Below, piece after piece: positions 34,373 through 43,613 of a stretch of DNA of 46,319 bases. This stretch comes from Paraburkholderia ferrariae NBRC 106233 (GTDB lineage Bacteria; Pseudomonadota; Gammaproteobacteria; Burkholderiales; Burkholderiaceae), in NCBI RefSeq assembly GCF_000685035.1, contig NZ_BAYB01000054.1, positions 1 through 46,319 of the forward strand, read 5' to 3'. The notes beneath the pieces were generated by a model. It worked only from the letters and a program-made list of their open reading frames with translations, had not been told where the DNA came from and searched no databases. Position 1 is the stretch's first letter. Each line of letters opens with the position of its first letter. Both the position numbers and the translations under genes were made by a program.

Positions 34373-34897
34373 GTGTTGATAGCCTTCGGCGGACTACCGG
34401 GCACCGGGAAGACAACAGTAGCGCAAACACTTGCACGCAAGCTCGGTGCCGTTTATCTACGCATAGATACGTTGGAACAGGCGATCAAGGCGTGCGAACG
34501 CAGCGATGCGGATATCGGGGCTGCCGGTTATGTGGCCGCATATGCGGTTGCCGGCGATAATTTACGGCTTGGGTTGACTGTCGTCGCGGACTCGGTCAAT
34601 TCGTTGGAGATTACGCGTAACGCCTGGAGAAATGTGGCGATCAACGCAGGCGCGCGGATTTTCGAGATCGAATTGGTTTGTTCGGATGCTGTAATGCACC
34701 GGCATCGGGTAGAGGGGCGAAAGTCCGATATCCCCGATTTTCAATTGCCGACATGGCAGAGCGTGCTCGAACGTCAATACGAGCCATGGGAATCCGCGCA
34801 CCTCGTCGTCGACACCGCAAAGTCTTCGGTTGAGCAGGCCGTCGAAGGAATCATGCAACGACTGCCGTTGACCCCACTTGGGAATCGGGTCGTTTAG
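34373..34897 (+). CDS. P-loop AAA-type kinase, passenger gene
   Basis: A 174-residue protein with a Walker A motif at the very N-terminus (FGGLPGTGKTTVAQTLARKL) and the nucleoside/small-molecule kinase fold: an ADSVNSLEITR segment around residues 71-81 where adenylylsulfate- and chloramphenicol-phosphotransferase-like kinases have their lid region start, and HRHRVEGR further on. The acceptor is unknown; antibiotic or nucleotide phosphorylation are options, none shown. It starts at GTG 34373 (or TTG 34376) behind GGGAG. First gene of the cargo block after tnpA, 150 bases downstream. Confidence 0.8.
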   Translation: MLIAFGGLPGTGKTTVAQTLARKLGAVYLRIDTLEQAIKACERSDADIGAAGYVAAYAVAGDNLRLGLTVVADSVNSLEITRNAWRNVAINAGARIFEIELVCSDAVMHRHRVEGRKSDIPDFQLPTWQSVLERQYEPWESAHLVVDTAKSSVEQAVEGIMQRLPLTPLGNRVV

Positions 34898-35037
34898 CGC
34901 AAAGTACGCCGAACATGCTGGTTGTATGAGGCGACGTTCGACCAATTCCGATCACACATCAGTGAACCAGGATCGCCGACAAACGGGCCGGGGGTACTCA
35001 GGTAGACTTCGGTTCTTGCCAACCTCGCGGCGACAAC

Positions 35038-35841
35038 ATGGACACCCAGCTTTTGGTCATATGCGGGCTTACATTCGTAATCCATGTGATCGCGACACTT
35101 GCGTATGCAGTGCGGATTGCTGGTGTTCGCACGCGCCGCATCGCCGTGTCATTTTCTCTATTCGGGATCATCGCCTTGGTTTCCCGAACGGCAAATTCCT
35201 TTCAAGGACCATTCATAGCGAAGCGGGTTGAGCTTGATATTGCTCGTCACATGGAGCATGGTCTGCTCGGCGACTTTCGGCTTTTCCTGCTTACCGCCAC
35301 GGTGGCAAGCACTGCGGGCGCGTTTCTCATTCCCACGTTCCAGCGTTATTTCAGCCGCGCTGTCGATCACTTTCAAGCAAACCGCTCGATCCCTCGTCTG
35401 CTACTCCATATCTTTAGCCGCGGGGGCGTCAGCTATATTCGGCTTGGAGCACGACTTCCGTCCCGGCGCAACGTCACTCAACTGGCAACTGGCGCGGGCG
35501 TTTCCTGGAGGGTTATAGGATTGAACGTAATCGCGATGGCGATCTGGACGGTGGGCGTTTTCGCGTCACTATATGCTGGATTCTTGAAACCCGACTTGCG
35601 AGTTACATGCGCGAACCTGTCATCCGTTATCAATGGCTTCGCGACCGTGATATTGGCAGTCGTCATCGATCCGCAAGTTTCAGTGATGACGGACGATGTA
35701 ATCGAAGGTCGGATCTCCGAAAATAGCTTTCGACGGGCCATTACCACTCTCGCGGGCGCACGCGTTCTCGGGACACTATGCGCACAGGCGGTGCTCGTTC
35801 CAGCGGCGTTGATCATTGTTCGCATCGCCGAACTCATTTAG
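35038..35841 (+). CDS. amj: Amj-family alternate lipid II flippase
   Basis: A 267-residue polytopic membrane protein of the Amj (alternate to MurJ) family. Signatures include LTFVIHVIATLAYAVRIAGVRTRRIAVSFSLFGIIALVSRTANSFQGPFIAKRVE over residues 12-66 and the C-terminal AGARVLGTLCAQAVLVPAALI. Six or so membrane segments are predicted. In Bacillus, Amj flips lipid II across the membrane and can replace MurJ. Its presence on a transposon next to a kinase and a GNAT-Nudix gene suggests a selected benefit such as tolerance to agents or phage products that block MurJ. The start at 35038 is a clear ATG; the ribosome site is weak. Confidence 0.88.
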   Translation: MDTQLLVICGLTFVIHVIATLAYAVRIAGVRTRRIAVSFSLFGIIALVSRTANSFQGPFIAKRVELDIARHMEHGLLGDFRLFLLTATVASTAGAFLIPTFQRYFSRAVDHFQANRSIPRLLLHIFSRGGVSYIRLGARLPSRRNVTQLATGAGVSWRVIGLNVIAMAIWTVGVFASLYAGFLKPDLRVTCANLSSVINGFATVILAVVIDPQVSVMTDDVIEGRISENSFRRAITTLAGARVLGTLCAQAVLVPAALIIVRIAELI

Positions 35842-35887
35842 CGGCGCGTTTTTTCATTTCGAAGACTCCTTAACGGAGATTTGAGCG

Positions 35888-36862
35888 ATGGCCTCGAAAA
35901 GCATCCGCCGGGCAACGGGAGATGACGTACCCGTACTTACACAGATTCGAAACGATGCGCACGCTAGGAAGGTCATGTACGGCGACTATGCGTGGGGGAA
36001 GGACGGGGACGGGTTTTCGGAAAACTGGGTACGAAACAATGTCTCTCAAAAGGAAGTGTACGTAGTTGAACTGGAAGGCACTCCAGTGGCAACGTTTTCG
36101 CTGGTTCTCGATGAGGACAAGCATTGGGGGCCTAAAGAACCGATTGCCGGTTACGTCCATGGCCTTTCTGTGCGGAAGGACTTTAACGGACGCGGACTCG
36201 GCAGCTTTATGCTTGATTGGTGCGGTGACAAGATTAGCGCGTTGAATCGGCGTTTTATTCGACTCGACTGCGCTGTCCACAACGCAAAGCTGTGCGCTTA
36301 TTACGAGTCGCTTGGATTCATCCGCGTAGGGCAGTACGCCGAGCCAGAAGCCGGCGGCTATGTATGGTCGCTCTACCAGAAAGCAGCGAATCCGTTGCGC
36401 GAGCGGCCATCGGCCAGGCTTCTAATAACCACTCCAAAGAGGCGCGTGTTGTTATTCCGTTTCGCCCATAAATCTGGCGCGCTCGCTGGGAAGGCCTATT
36501 GGGCAACGCCGGGCGGCGGTGTCGAGCAGGGCGAGACGTTTGCAGACGCGGCGATACGCGAGCTTCGCGAAGAAACAGGCATTCGCAAGGCGCGGTTATC
36601 ACAGCCGGTGGGACGACGCGAACTGCTCTTGCAGTTGCCGGACGGCGAGCATGTGTTCGCCGTCGAGCAGTATTTCGTCGTGGATACCGACACGGAATCC
36701 ATTTCACGCGACAGTTGGACCGCCGAAGAGAAGCAAGTGATGGCGGATCATCAATGGTGGAGCCGGGAGGAACTGTCCAGCACCACCGAGACTGTCTATC
36801 CTGAAGAACTAATTCAGATGCTCGATAACGCCGGAGTTTTCGCCGCTGAACGCCCGCTATGA
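35888..36862 (+). CDS. GNAT acetyltransferase-Nudix hydrolase fusion
   Basis: A 324-residue two-domain protein. Residues 1-165 form a GNAT domain (IRRATGDDVPVLTQIRNDAH at the start; the acetyl-CoA loop VRKDFNGRGLGSFML, and LCAYYESLGFIRVG). Residues 170-324 form a Nudix domain whose box is G-V-EQGETFADAAIRELREETGI, complete with the REL-x-EE-x-G signature at about residues 208-230. Such fusions are uncommon; each half could act on a nucleotide-linked or amine substrate. The start at 35888 has GGAG eight bases upstream. It lies 46 bases behind amj and overlaps the following open frame by four bases. Confidence 0.9.
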   Translation: MASKSIRRATGDDVPVLTQIRNDAHARKVMYGDYAWGKDGDGFSENWVRNNVSQKEVYVVELEGTPVATFSLVLDEDKHWGPKEPIAGYVHGLSVRKDFNGRGLGSFMLDWCGDKISALNRRFIRLDCAVHNAKLCAYYESLGFIRVGQYAEPEAGGYVWSLYQKAANPLRERPSARLLITTPKRRVLLFRFAHKSGALAGKAYWATPGGGVEQGETFADAAIRELREETGIRKARLSQPVGRRELLLQLPDGEHVFAVEQYFVVDTDTESISRDSWTAEEKQVMADHQWWSREELSSTTETVYPEELIQMLDNAGVFAAERPL

Positions 36863-37056
36863 AGCAAACCAGACGACCGGAATGGGTCGCGTGCCGCCGA
36901 CCGCCCTTCGGCGGCTATGCGAGCTGGATATGCGATTTGCGTGAGCTACTGATCGGCCAATTGAGGCGTTCGACACGGCTTTCTGGATCGTCGACAATCG
37001 CGAAACCAAGCGGCTTTCAGTTCACGCGACAACGACGATCAACGCCGGGAGCATCC

Positions 37057-37776
37057 ATGCAACGTATCCTAGCAGTAGGCGGTGGCGGCTTCATGATGGA
37101 GGACGCGCCATCGCCTATCGACAGGCATATCACTGGCCTCACAGGAAAGGCGCGACCGCGTATCTGCTATGTGGCGACGCCCAGCGGAGACTTGCCCGCG
37201 CATCTCGACAAGTTCCACGCCGCGTACGGTGACTTGGGCTGTGAAACGTCTCATCTTGCGTTCTTTCGGCAACCCGACGCGAGGTCAATTCGTGTCTCCG
37301 ATTTCCGCCCGAGGCTGCTTGAGCAGGACGCTATTTTTGTCGGTGGCGGTAACACCAAGTCTGCACTTGCCGTCTGGCGGGAATGGGGGCTTGATGCGGT
37401 TATGCGAGAGGCATGGGAAAGCGGCGTGCTGCTCGCGGGCATGAGTGCAGGCGCAATGTGCTGGTTCGAGGCCGGGCTCACCGATTCGTTCTGGGGCTCA
37501 GCGTATCGTCCGCTCGACTGCCTGGGATTACTGCCTGGTGGCTGTGCCGTTCATTACAACAGCGATCCGAAGAGACGGGAGACGTTACATGCGGCGCAAC
37601 AAGCCCCGTCGATCCCATCTTCGATTGCCATCGATGACTTTGCGGCCGTTATGTACGTGGGCACATCGATCAACAGCGTGTTTTCGTGGCGAACGGGATC
37701 GACCGCGTATCAAACCTATCGCGAAGGCGGCACGGTCATTGAGACGGCGTTATCGGCCAAACAGATTAGCCTGTAA
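37057..37776 (+). CDS. peptidase S51 (peptidase E-like) family protein
   Basis: A 239-residue S51-type protein. The nucleophile elbow GMSAGAMCWFE places Ser130. Preceding family features are the N-terminal ILAVGGGGFMMED, FVGGGNTKSALAVWRE (about residues 90-105), and a C-terminal DDFAAVMYVG. Peptidase E cleaves Asp-x dipeptides; related members act on other substrates. The start at 37057 (MQRILAV) has GGGAG six bases upstream; the in-frame extension to 36859 has no domain. It follows the GNAT-Nudix gene by about 195 bases and ends the first cargo block. Confidence 0.88.
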   Translation: MQRILAVGGGGFMMEDAPSPIDRHITGLTGKARPRICYVATPSGDLPAHLDKFHAAYGDLGCETSHLAFFRQPDARSIRVSDFRPRLLEQDAIFVGGGNTKSALAVWREWGLDAVMREAWESGVLLAGMSAGAMCWFEAGLTDSFWGSAYRPLDCLGLLPGGCAVHYNSDPKRRETLHAAQQAPSIPSSIAIDDFAAVMYVGTSINSVFSWRTGSTAYQTYREGGTVIETALSAKQISL

Positions 37777-38076
37777 TGCACACAGTGTAGATTGCACTCC
37801 GATGATACAAAGGGCCGCCCAAGCTCAGGCGCAGCCTGTCGCGTTGGGCGGCGGTCGGCCATGAAGGGACGCTCGCTTATGTTTGTCGGACGTCGGCAAT
37901 GCGGCACATTTGCGACGGCCATCGTTATCTCATGCGACTGCGAAGATGGTGCGACCCTCAACGCTTCACTTTCAAACAATCAGAGTGCCGCACGAGGCCA
38001 AAAAAATTGACCTGAGCCTGGGAGAGCGGGTCCGCCGCTCCTTGATCCCGATCTCTCACAGGGTGTCCCGGTTCCA
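37777..38076. other. intergenic region between converging genes, with a hairpin
   Basis: The arms GCCGCCCAA (37814-37822) and TTGGGCGGC (37844-37852) form a 9-bp stem with a nested AGGC/GCCT hairpin, placed just after the S51 gene and facing the porin. It could act as a terminator although no T-run follows. No convincing gene lies in this 300-base stretch. Confidence 0.4.
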
Positions 38077-39120
38077 CTAGAAGTACGTTCGTATACCCAC
38101 CCCGAAGGTATTGCCGGAACTTAACGCGGTTGCCCGGTCGTTCAAGTACGCGCCATAAACGTCGGTCCGCTTGGACACGCTGTAGTCGTATCCGATCGAC
38201 CAGGTGTTTCTGGTGGAGTCGATGCTCCCGACCATTTTCGTGTATGCATAGGATGCGAGGGCCTTGCCCGCACCGAGCGGCACCGACACGCCAACCTGCC
38301 CGCCATTACTGTGAGCGCCGACCGGCGCGATGGCATCGTTCATGTACTGATACTGCGCATACAGCTTCGCAAGGCCGAAATCGTACGTGACGCCCAATTG
38401 TGCCGCCTGCTGACTGGAGAAGCCCGGCGCGACGGTTCCGAGGTCGTTTGGCGTGAAGTTAAACTTGACCTGCTGGTATGCCGCCATGGCGGCGAACGGT
38501 CCGTGCGTATAGCCGACTGTCCCACCCCATTTGTTCTGGCCGGTTTGTCCCGCGGCGTTTCCGAAGGCGTAGATTGCAGTCGCGTTCAGCCCGCTGAAGT
38601 CGGGTGTCTGATACTGGATTGAGTTGTTCCAGCCAGAGTCACCCACCAGGCCCTGTCCCTTCAGACCCAGGAACGTATGCAGCACGACTGGCGAGAAATT
38701 GTAGGAGTCGACGAAGGGGTTGAACAGCACGGTCGACACGAAATACGGTGTCGTGTGCCGTCCTGCTGTGACCGTGCCATAAAGACTTTCAAGGCCGACG
38801 TACGAATTACGGGAGAAGAAGGCATCCCCCTTGTAGGCGCCGTATTGACCGTTGTTGGCGGAGAAAAAGCCTTCTATCGAGAAAATCGCCTTGAGGTTAT
38901 TCCCGAGGTCTTCCTGTCCTTTCAAACCCCAATATGACGTTTGCATGCCACCGCCGCTTACGCCCCAGGCTCGCTCGGCACCCGGCAACTCCTTTGCGCC
39001 TATCCACTGGTCCACTTGCCCGAACAATGTGACGCTTGACTGCGCGAAGGCTTGTGTTGCGCCTAATCCGGACGAGGCGGCCACGGCAGTTCCGATTGAC
39101 AATAATCCCCAAATTTTCAT
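38077..39120 (-). CDS. outer-membrane porin (Gram-negative trimeric, Burkholderia type)
   Basis: A 347-residue porin. Residues 1-26 are a signal peptide (cleaved after AFA before QSSVTLFGQVD). The mature part has the porin_4-type beta-barrel pattern: YGAYKGDAFFSRNSYVGLES, GTVTAGRHTTPYF (loop 3 region), repeated aromatic-ending strands and a C-terminal GVGIRTYF with terminal Phe for BAM recognition. It would admit the substrate of the hydrolase operon. The start has AGGAC about eight bases upstream. It is 99 bases downstream of the MBL gene and reads with it, so it is probably the last gene of the operon. Confidence 0.93.
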   Translation of the reverse strand: MKIWGLLSIGTAVAASSGLGATQAFAQSSVTLFGQVDQWIGAKELPGAERAWGVSGGGMQTSYWGLKGQEDLGNNLKAIFSIEGFFSANNGQYGAYKGDAFFSRNSYVGLESLYGTVTAGRHTTPYFVSTVLFNPFVDSYNFSPVVLHTFLGLKGQGLVGDSGWNNSIQYQTPDFSGLNATAIYAFGNAAGQTGQNKWGGTVGYTHGPFAAMAAYQQVKFNFTPNDLGTVAPGFSSQQAAQLGVTYDFGLAKLYAQYQYMNDAIAPVGAHSNGGQVGVSVPLGAGKALASYAYTKMVGSIDSTRNTWSIGYDYSVSKRTDVYGAYLNDRATALSSGNTFGVGIRTYF

Positions 39121-39219
39121 TTTAGTAGTCCTATTTTATGTGGGTAGATGTGGTGAATTCGTCAGCGCCTACCAACGCTGGCTTATAGAAAACCGTGAGG
39201 GTTACCTTTGCTGCGTCAG

Positions 39220-40446
39220 TCAGGCTCGCTTGCGGCCGACGCCAATTTGCATCAGGTCTTCGCCGATGATGAGCTGGCCGGAAAACTTGCGTTGCGCTCG
39301 CATCAGATTTGTCCGTGGAGCGTGGCCTGGGGCGATGTGAGACAACACCAACGTCTTCGCGCCGGCGGCTTCGGCAACCTTGCCCACATCGTCGATGGAT
39401 GTATGTGAGCTGAGCAGGTGCTGCCTGAAGGCGGCTTCCTTTTCTCCCACGGGTGGCGGAAACAGCGCGTCAACCCATGTGGTGTCGATGACTTCGTGGA
39501 CGAGCACGTCACTATTGCGTGCGAGCCTGACCAGGTTCTCGCATGGCGACGTATCGCCGGAGAACGTCACAGAGCCGTCGTCTGTGTCAAAGCGGAACGC
39601 GAACGCAGGCCAGATTGGAAAGTGATTTACCAGCGTAGCTGTGACACGGACGCGTTCGTCCTCGTGGACCAGGAATGGCTCCATCTTTGGAACCGGCGTC
39701 TCGTTGGGGCTTCTGAAACCATTGACCGGCGGGATGGCGATGTCGTGGACTTGCATCAGGGTGCGCAAATCCGGGCGATGAGCATCGCGGAGGCGGTCGT
39801 TGATGTCGAGCGCGTATGCCTGATAGAGGTAGTTGGTCATATCGACCGTGCCTGGCGTCGGGTTCTCCGGGTTGACGATTGGAGGAGGCGCGGATGCCGG
39901 CTGCCCTGGGACGTTGAAAATCGGTTCCATCTGACCGCGTCGGCCGGGACCATAAATCTGGACTGGCTGCTTTACACCTGCCAGACCGTCGTACCAACCG
40001 TACAGAAACAGGTTGAAGTAATCGATTGTGTGGTCTGAGTGAAGGTGTGTGAGAAAGATGCCACGCAGGTTTTCCATTCCCGTCATGCCTGACACGGTGT
40101 TGATGGGACCGAGTTCGGCTTGCTTGTAGCGCTTGCCGACGCCATCGCCACAGTCGACGACATAAACTGCGTCGCCCACGACGAGCGCAGAAGAGATACC
40201 CTCGCGGTCACAGTTCGGCCACCAGACGGGACCTCCTGCCGTACCTAGAAGCACCAGGCGTGTGTCGTGGCTTTGCGCCTTGGCGCGGGATTCAGCCATC
40301 GCCTGATTACGCTGGTCTACTTCAGCTCCGCTCGCCGGCACGCCCATTAGCAGCGGCAGTCCGGCGCCAGCCATTTTCCAGCCCGCGCCCAGAAAGCCGC
40401 GTCGCGACATGCCCAGCTCAAGGGCCTTGCCAATGCAATCACACAT
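39220..40446 (-). CDS. Tat-exported MBL-fold metallohydrolase
   Basis: A 408-residue metallo-beta-lactamase-fold hydrolase. A twin-arginine signal (SRRGFLGAGWKMAGAGLPLL) is at about residues 14-35, so the enzyme is periplasmic. The zinc-binding motif THLHSDHTID is visible with a further NHFPIWPAFA, a VTFSGDTSPCEN loop (Asp) and LVLSHIAPGH giving later ligands, as in ring-opening lactonases and RNase Z-like hydrolases. The start at 40446 follows GAGG; the longer frame to 40485 is not supported. Within the operon it sits between amidohydrolase and porin. The substrate is unknown: a lactone or ester is possible. Confidence 0.9.
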   Translation of the reverse strand: MCDCIGKALELGMSRRGFLGAGWKMAGAGLPLLMGVPASGAEVDQRNQAMAESRAKAQSHDTRLVLLGTAGGPVWWPNCDREGISSALVVGDAVYVVDCGDGVGKRYKQAELGPINTVSGMTGMENLRGIFLTHLHSDHTIDYFNLFLYGWYDGLAGVKQPVQIYGPGRRGQMEPIFNVPGQPASAPPPIVNPENPTPGTVDMTNYLYQAYALDINDRLRDAHRPDLRTLMQVHDIAIPPVNGFRSPNETPVPKMEPFLVHEDERVRVTATLVNHFPIWPAFAFRFDTDDGSVTFSGDTSPCENLVRLARNSDVLVHEVIDTTWVDALFPPPVGEKEAAFRQHLLSSHTSIDDVGKVAEAAGAKTLVLSHIAPGHAPRTNLMRAQRKFSGQLIIGEDLMQIGVGRKRA

Positions 40447-40563
40447 CTCCGTCTGCCTCAGATGTTTGAACGAGCACAGTCTCACCGCGCGGAGCGCGGT
40501 GACCCGGCTTCATTTTTTTTGGGAACAAACAGCCGGGACTGGAGCGGACGTCCCGGCTGCACT

Positions 40564-41907
40564 TCAATGGACTTCGGCGTCCATGGCCTTCTTGACGCCT
40601 TCATCCCTCATCGGCTCGTTGCCGCCAGTGACGTGGATAGCACCTTCTGGGGCCTTCATGTCATAGCAACTCTTGATAAGCTCGCCATCTTTCATGACCA
40701 GGGAAATCTTCGCGGGGTCCTGCAGCACCTTCAGGTCTTCGAGCGGGTTACCGTCGACCAGCACGATGTCTGCGTAATAGCCCTCGGCCAGTTTTCCGAT
40801 GCTCTCCGGCTGCATCATCAGTTCGCCGCCGAGTTGCGTCGCTGACAGGAGTGCTTCCTTCGGCGTCATGCCAATGTATTTGACGAAGTATTCGAGGTCG
40901 CGAGAGTTGGTACCATGCGGCATCCATGCGAAGCCGTAGTCGCCGCCAGGCAGGATCCTGATGCCTCGCTTGTGCATCTTGGTCAGCGTTTCGGCTGCAA
41001 CCTCCAGCTCACGTGCATAGCCCATCTTTGTCGCGACTTCCTGGGAGATGCCCCACTTCTCGGCGTGGTAGAGCGTGCTGACAAGCCAGCCGATTCCAGG
41101 AGCCACGAAGTGCTGATCCTTGTTCGCTTCCAGCATGTCCAACGCTTCTTCATCCGCGAAGCTCGCGTGGAATACCAGTTCGAGACCATGACGCACGCAC
41201 TGCTTGACTGACTCGCTAGAGCGGGCGTGCGCTGCCACGCGTTTGCCGGCACGTTTGGCTTCCGCCGCCAGCATCGCGATTTCTTCCTCGGAGAACGGAG
41301 AAGCTTCTGCCGGGATGCCTGCGATGTATTCGCCAGACAGGTTGATTTTCAGATGGTCGACGCCGTATTTGATGAACATACGGGCCGCGCGCCGGACTTC
41401 TTCCGGGCCGCTCACCACCTCGCCGAAGTTCAGTTCACGGAACGGCAGGTGGGGCAACGTGTTGTCACCGAGGCCACCGAGGGTCGTAATTTCCTGGCTG
41501 CCAGCGAGATAACGCGGTCCGGGGAATTCGCCCGCATTGATGGCGTTACGCAACACGACATCGAGACGAGCCTTGGCAGCCGCCGCACCGAGCGCAGACG
41601 TGAAGCCCATTTCCAGGTAGCGCTTGGCCACCCTGACGCACCACAGGATGTGCTCCTCTGGCGGCATGAACTGAATGGCTGACAGCGAAGGCTGGTCATT
41701 CCACGAGAAGTGCGTATGCGCTTCGGTCATGCCCGGCATGATGAAACGCCCGCGACCGTCGATGGTATGCGCACCGCTTGCATTCACGCTGTCGCCGTTC
41801 TTCGCTACCTTGGTAATCCGGTTTTTTTCGACCAGAATTTCACCGATGTACGGGTCTGCGCCAGTGCCGTCGAAAATGTTGACGTTGGTAAAAGCGATTC
41901 TGTTCAT
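40564..41907 (-). CDS. amidohydrolase family protein (imidazolonepropionase-like)
   Basis: A 447-residue metal-dependent amidohydrolase. The HxH of strand 1 is in MPGMTEAHTHFSW, the strand 4 Lys/ligand region is VDHLKINLSGEYI, strand 5 His is VAAHARSSESV, strand 6 His is ELVFHASFAD, and the catalytic Asp is in LPGGDYGFAW. The N-terminal small beta domain (VNIFDGTGADPYIGEILVE) and C-terminal GKLAEGYYADIVLVDGNPLED are standard. Likely cytoplasmic, acting on an amide, urethane or lactone. The start at 41907 is well placed 23 bases behind the alpha/beta hydrolase gene. Confidence 0.92.
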   Translation of the reverse strand: MNRIAFTNVNIFDGTGADPYIGEILVEKNRITKVAKNGDSVNASGAHTIDGRGRFIMPGMTEAHTHFSWNDQPSLSAIQFMPPEEHILWCVRVAKRYLEMGFTSALGAAAAKARLDVVLRNAINAGEFPGPRYLAGSQEITTLGGLGDNTLPHLPFRELNFGEVVSGPEEVRRAARMFIKYGVDHLKINLSGEYIAGIPAEASPFSEEEIAMLAAEAKRAGKRVAAHARSSESVKQCVRHGLELVFHASFADEEALDMLEANKDQHFVAPGIGWLVSTLYHAEKWGISQEVATKMGYARELEVAAETLTKMHKRGIRILPGGDYGFAWMPHGTNSRDLEYFVKYIGMTPKEALLSATQLGGELMMQPESIGKLAEGYYADIVLVDGNPLEDLKVLQDPAKISLVMKDGELIKSCYDMKAPEGAIHVTGGNEPMRDEGVKKAMDAEVH

Positions 41908-41930
41908 GTCTCCTCCGATAGGTGGGGGAC

Positions 41931-42716
41931 TTACTGCATTGACTTATAAAATGCCTTGAGCTCATCGGCGCATTCGGCGGGCTTTTCGAAGGTCGTCCAG
42001 TGGCCGCAGCCGGAGAGGACCGTGACCTTGCTGCCCGCGATGCGCTCGCCGATTGCCTTCACGGCGACCGGTTGACCGACACCGTCTTCATCGCCAGTGA
42101 CCAGCAACGTGGGCGCTGAAATCTTTTCGACCTCGGCCGCCTGTGCGCCAGCCAGTGCTTCGCAGCTTTGCGCATAGCCTTCCGGCGACTGACGCATCAC
42201 GCTTTCGCGTACGAGAGCGATGGTGACCGGGCGCTGCGCCTTCGTTTCAGCGCTCGTCGCGCCCTTGACGATAGCGTCGGCAATTTCCTGCACGCCTGCG
42301 ATTCCCTTTTCGCGAGACAGGGCCGCTCGCGCCTGAATGCCGGGGCGACCTTGCTCTGGAGGCGCCAGCAACGGCCCGAAAAGGGCAAGACTCTTTACCA
42401 GTTCGGGATGTCTGATGGCCAGGTGTTGCGCGACGATGGTGCCCATCGAGTGCGCAACGACGTGCGCTTTCGAGACGCCCAATTCACCCAGCACACCAGC
42501 GAGCGTATCGACGTAAAGGTCGATGGACAATCGTTCGGAAGGGAGCACCGAGCGGGCGCTGCCGGGCAATTCGGGACGAACGACTTTCATGCCTTCGAAC
42601 GCTGAAAGAACCGGCGTCCAGTTGTTCGACGAACCGCCGAGGCCGTGAATACACACAACAGCCTGTCCATCGCCCTCGACTTCTACCGCGACGTTCCTGA
42701 TTACGTGTGTGGTCAT
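41931..42716 (-). CDS. alpha/beta hydrolase (MhpC/PcaD-like)
   Basis: A 261-residue alpha/beta hydrolase. The oxyanion HGLGGSSNNW is at residues 24-33, the nucleophile elbow AHSMGTIV gives Ser90, the acid is in LLVTGDEDG (Asp209 or Asp211) and the base is His239 in SGCGHWTTFEKP. The fold matches ring-cleavage-product hydrolases and enol-lactonases. The start overlaps the FAH stop by four bases (ATGA), giving tight coupling. Cytoplasmic. The substrate is unknown, but beside an FAH enzyme a C-C or ester bond of a catabolic intermediate is likely. Confidence 0.92.
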   Translation of the reverse strand: MTTHVIRNVAVEVEGDGQAVVCIHGLGGSSNNWTPVLSAFEGMKVVRPELPGSARSVLPSERLSIDLYVDTLAGVLGELGVSKAHVVAHSMGTIVAQHLAIRHPELVKSLALFGPLLAPPEQGRPGIQARAALSREKGIAGVQEIADAIVKGATSAETKAQRPVTIALVRESVMRQSPEGYAQSCEALAGAQAAEVEKISAPTLLVTGDEDGVGQPVAVKAIGERIAGSKVTVLSGCGHWTTFEKPAECADELKAFYKSMQ

Positions 42717-43594
42717 TCGCCCACCTCGTTTTCCAGCACGCCGACGTTTTCAATTTCAATGCGAATGACGTCGCCCTTCTGAAGGAACTTCGGCGGATTG
42801 AAGCCGATACCAACGCCGGCCGGTGTGCCAGTCGCAATCACGTCGCCGGGTTGCAGTTCAATGCCTGCCGACAGCGTTTCGATAAGCGTCGGAATGTCGA
42901 AAATCAGTTGTTTGGTGTTCGAGTTCTGACGCAACTCGCCGTTGACCCAGCACTTCACGTCGATGTTCTGGCCGTCCACTTCGTCAGCGGTCACGAGGTA
43001 CGGACCCATCGGGCAAAAGCCGTCGAGCGATTTGCCGATGAACCATTGGCGATGGAGCTTCTGCAGGTCGCGTGCGGTGAAGTCATTGATAACCGTGTAG
43101 CCGAAGACGTAGTCCATCGCGTCGGCCTTCTTGATGCCGCGCCCCGCCTTGCCAATAACGACACCGAGTTCTGCTTCGTAGTCGAGCTGGCTGGTCACAT
43201 CGGCGTGGCGTGGAATCTTCACGCCTGGGCCGATGACCGTGCTGGCCGGCTTTGTAAAGACAACAGGTGCTTGAGGGGCGTGTTCGCCGTCCTTGGCGCT
43301 GCTGTCGAAGCCCGACTTCTGGAATTCAGCCGCGTGCTCGTGATAGTTCTTGCCCACGCAGAAGATGTTCCGACGCGGCTGGTCGATAGGCGCCAGCACT
43401 GTTGCTTCGCTAAGGGCACGGCCCTCTCCGCGAGGCCGGAGGTCGCCTTTGAATTCGCCAAAGGACTGGACCAATTGGACCATGTCTCCATGGAATTCCG
43501 GGACCAGCGCGGACACGGGCCAGAACACCGATTTATCAGTGTCCACGATAGCGATCAGTGCGGCGCCGTCTACGCGGAGGTTTGCAAGTTTCAT
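42713..43594 (-). CDS. fumarylacetoacetate hydrolase family protein
   Basis: A 293-residue FAH-family enzyme. The conserved core reads IFCVGKNYHEHAAEF, VVFTKPASTVIGPG, LDYEAELGVVIGKAGR (metal ligands Glu-x-Glu), INDFTARDLQ and GDVIATGTPAGVG near the C-terminus. Members hydrolyse acylpyruvates or isomerise/decarboxylate ring-cleavage products with a divalent metal. The start at 43594 (MKLANLRV) has CAGGAG upstream; eight extra codons further left lack support. It is the first gene of the operon, just inside the CCAATTGG operator region. Confidence 0.94.
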   Translation of the reverse strand: MKLANLRVDGAALIAIVDTDKSVFWPVSALVPEFHGDMVQLVQSFGEFKGDLRPRGEGRALSEATVLAPIDQPRRNIFCVGKNYHEHAAEFQKSGFDSSAKDGEHAPQAPVVFTKPASTVIGPGVKIPRHADVTSQLDYEAELGVVIGKAGRGIKKADAMDYVFGYTVINDFTARDLQKLHRQWFIGKSLDGFCPMGPYLVTADEVDGQNIDVKCWVNGELRQNSNTKQLIFDIPTLIETLSAGIELQPGDVIATGTPAGVGIGFNPPKFLQKGDVIRIEIENVGVLENEVGE

Positions 43595-43613
43595 AAAAAA
43601 GCTCCTGAGTAAG

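Noticed and set aside
37814..37852. Possible integron attC site (GTTGGGC core and near-core GCCCAAG)
   Set aside because: The whole structure is under 40 bases, shorter than known attC sites, the left core ends in G instead of C, and no integrase of that type is present.
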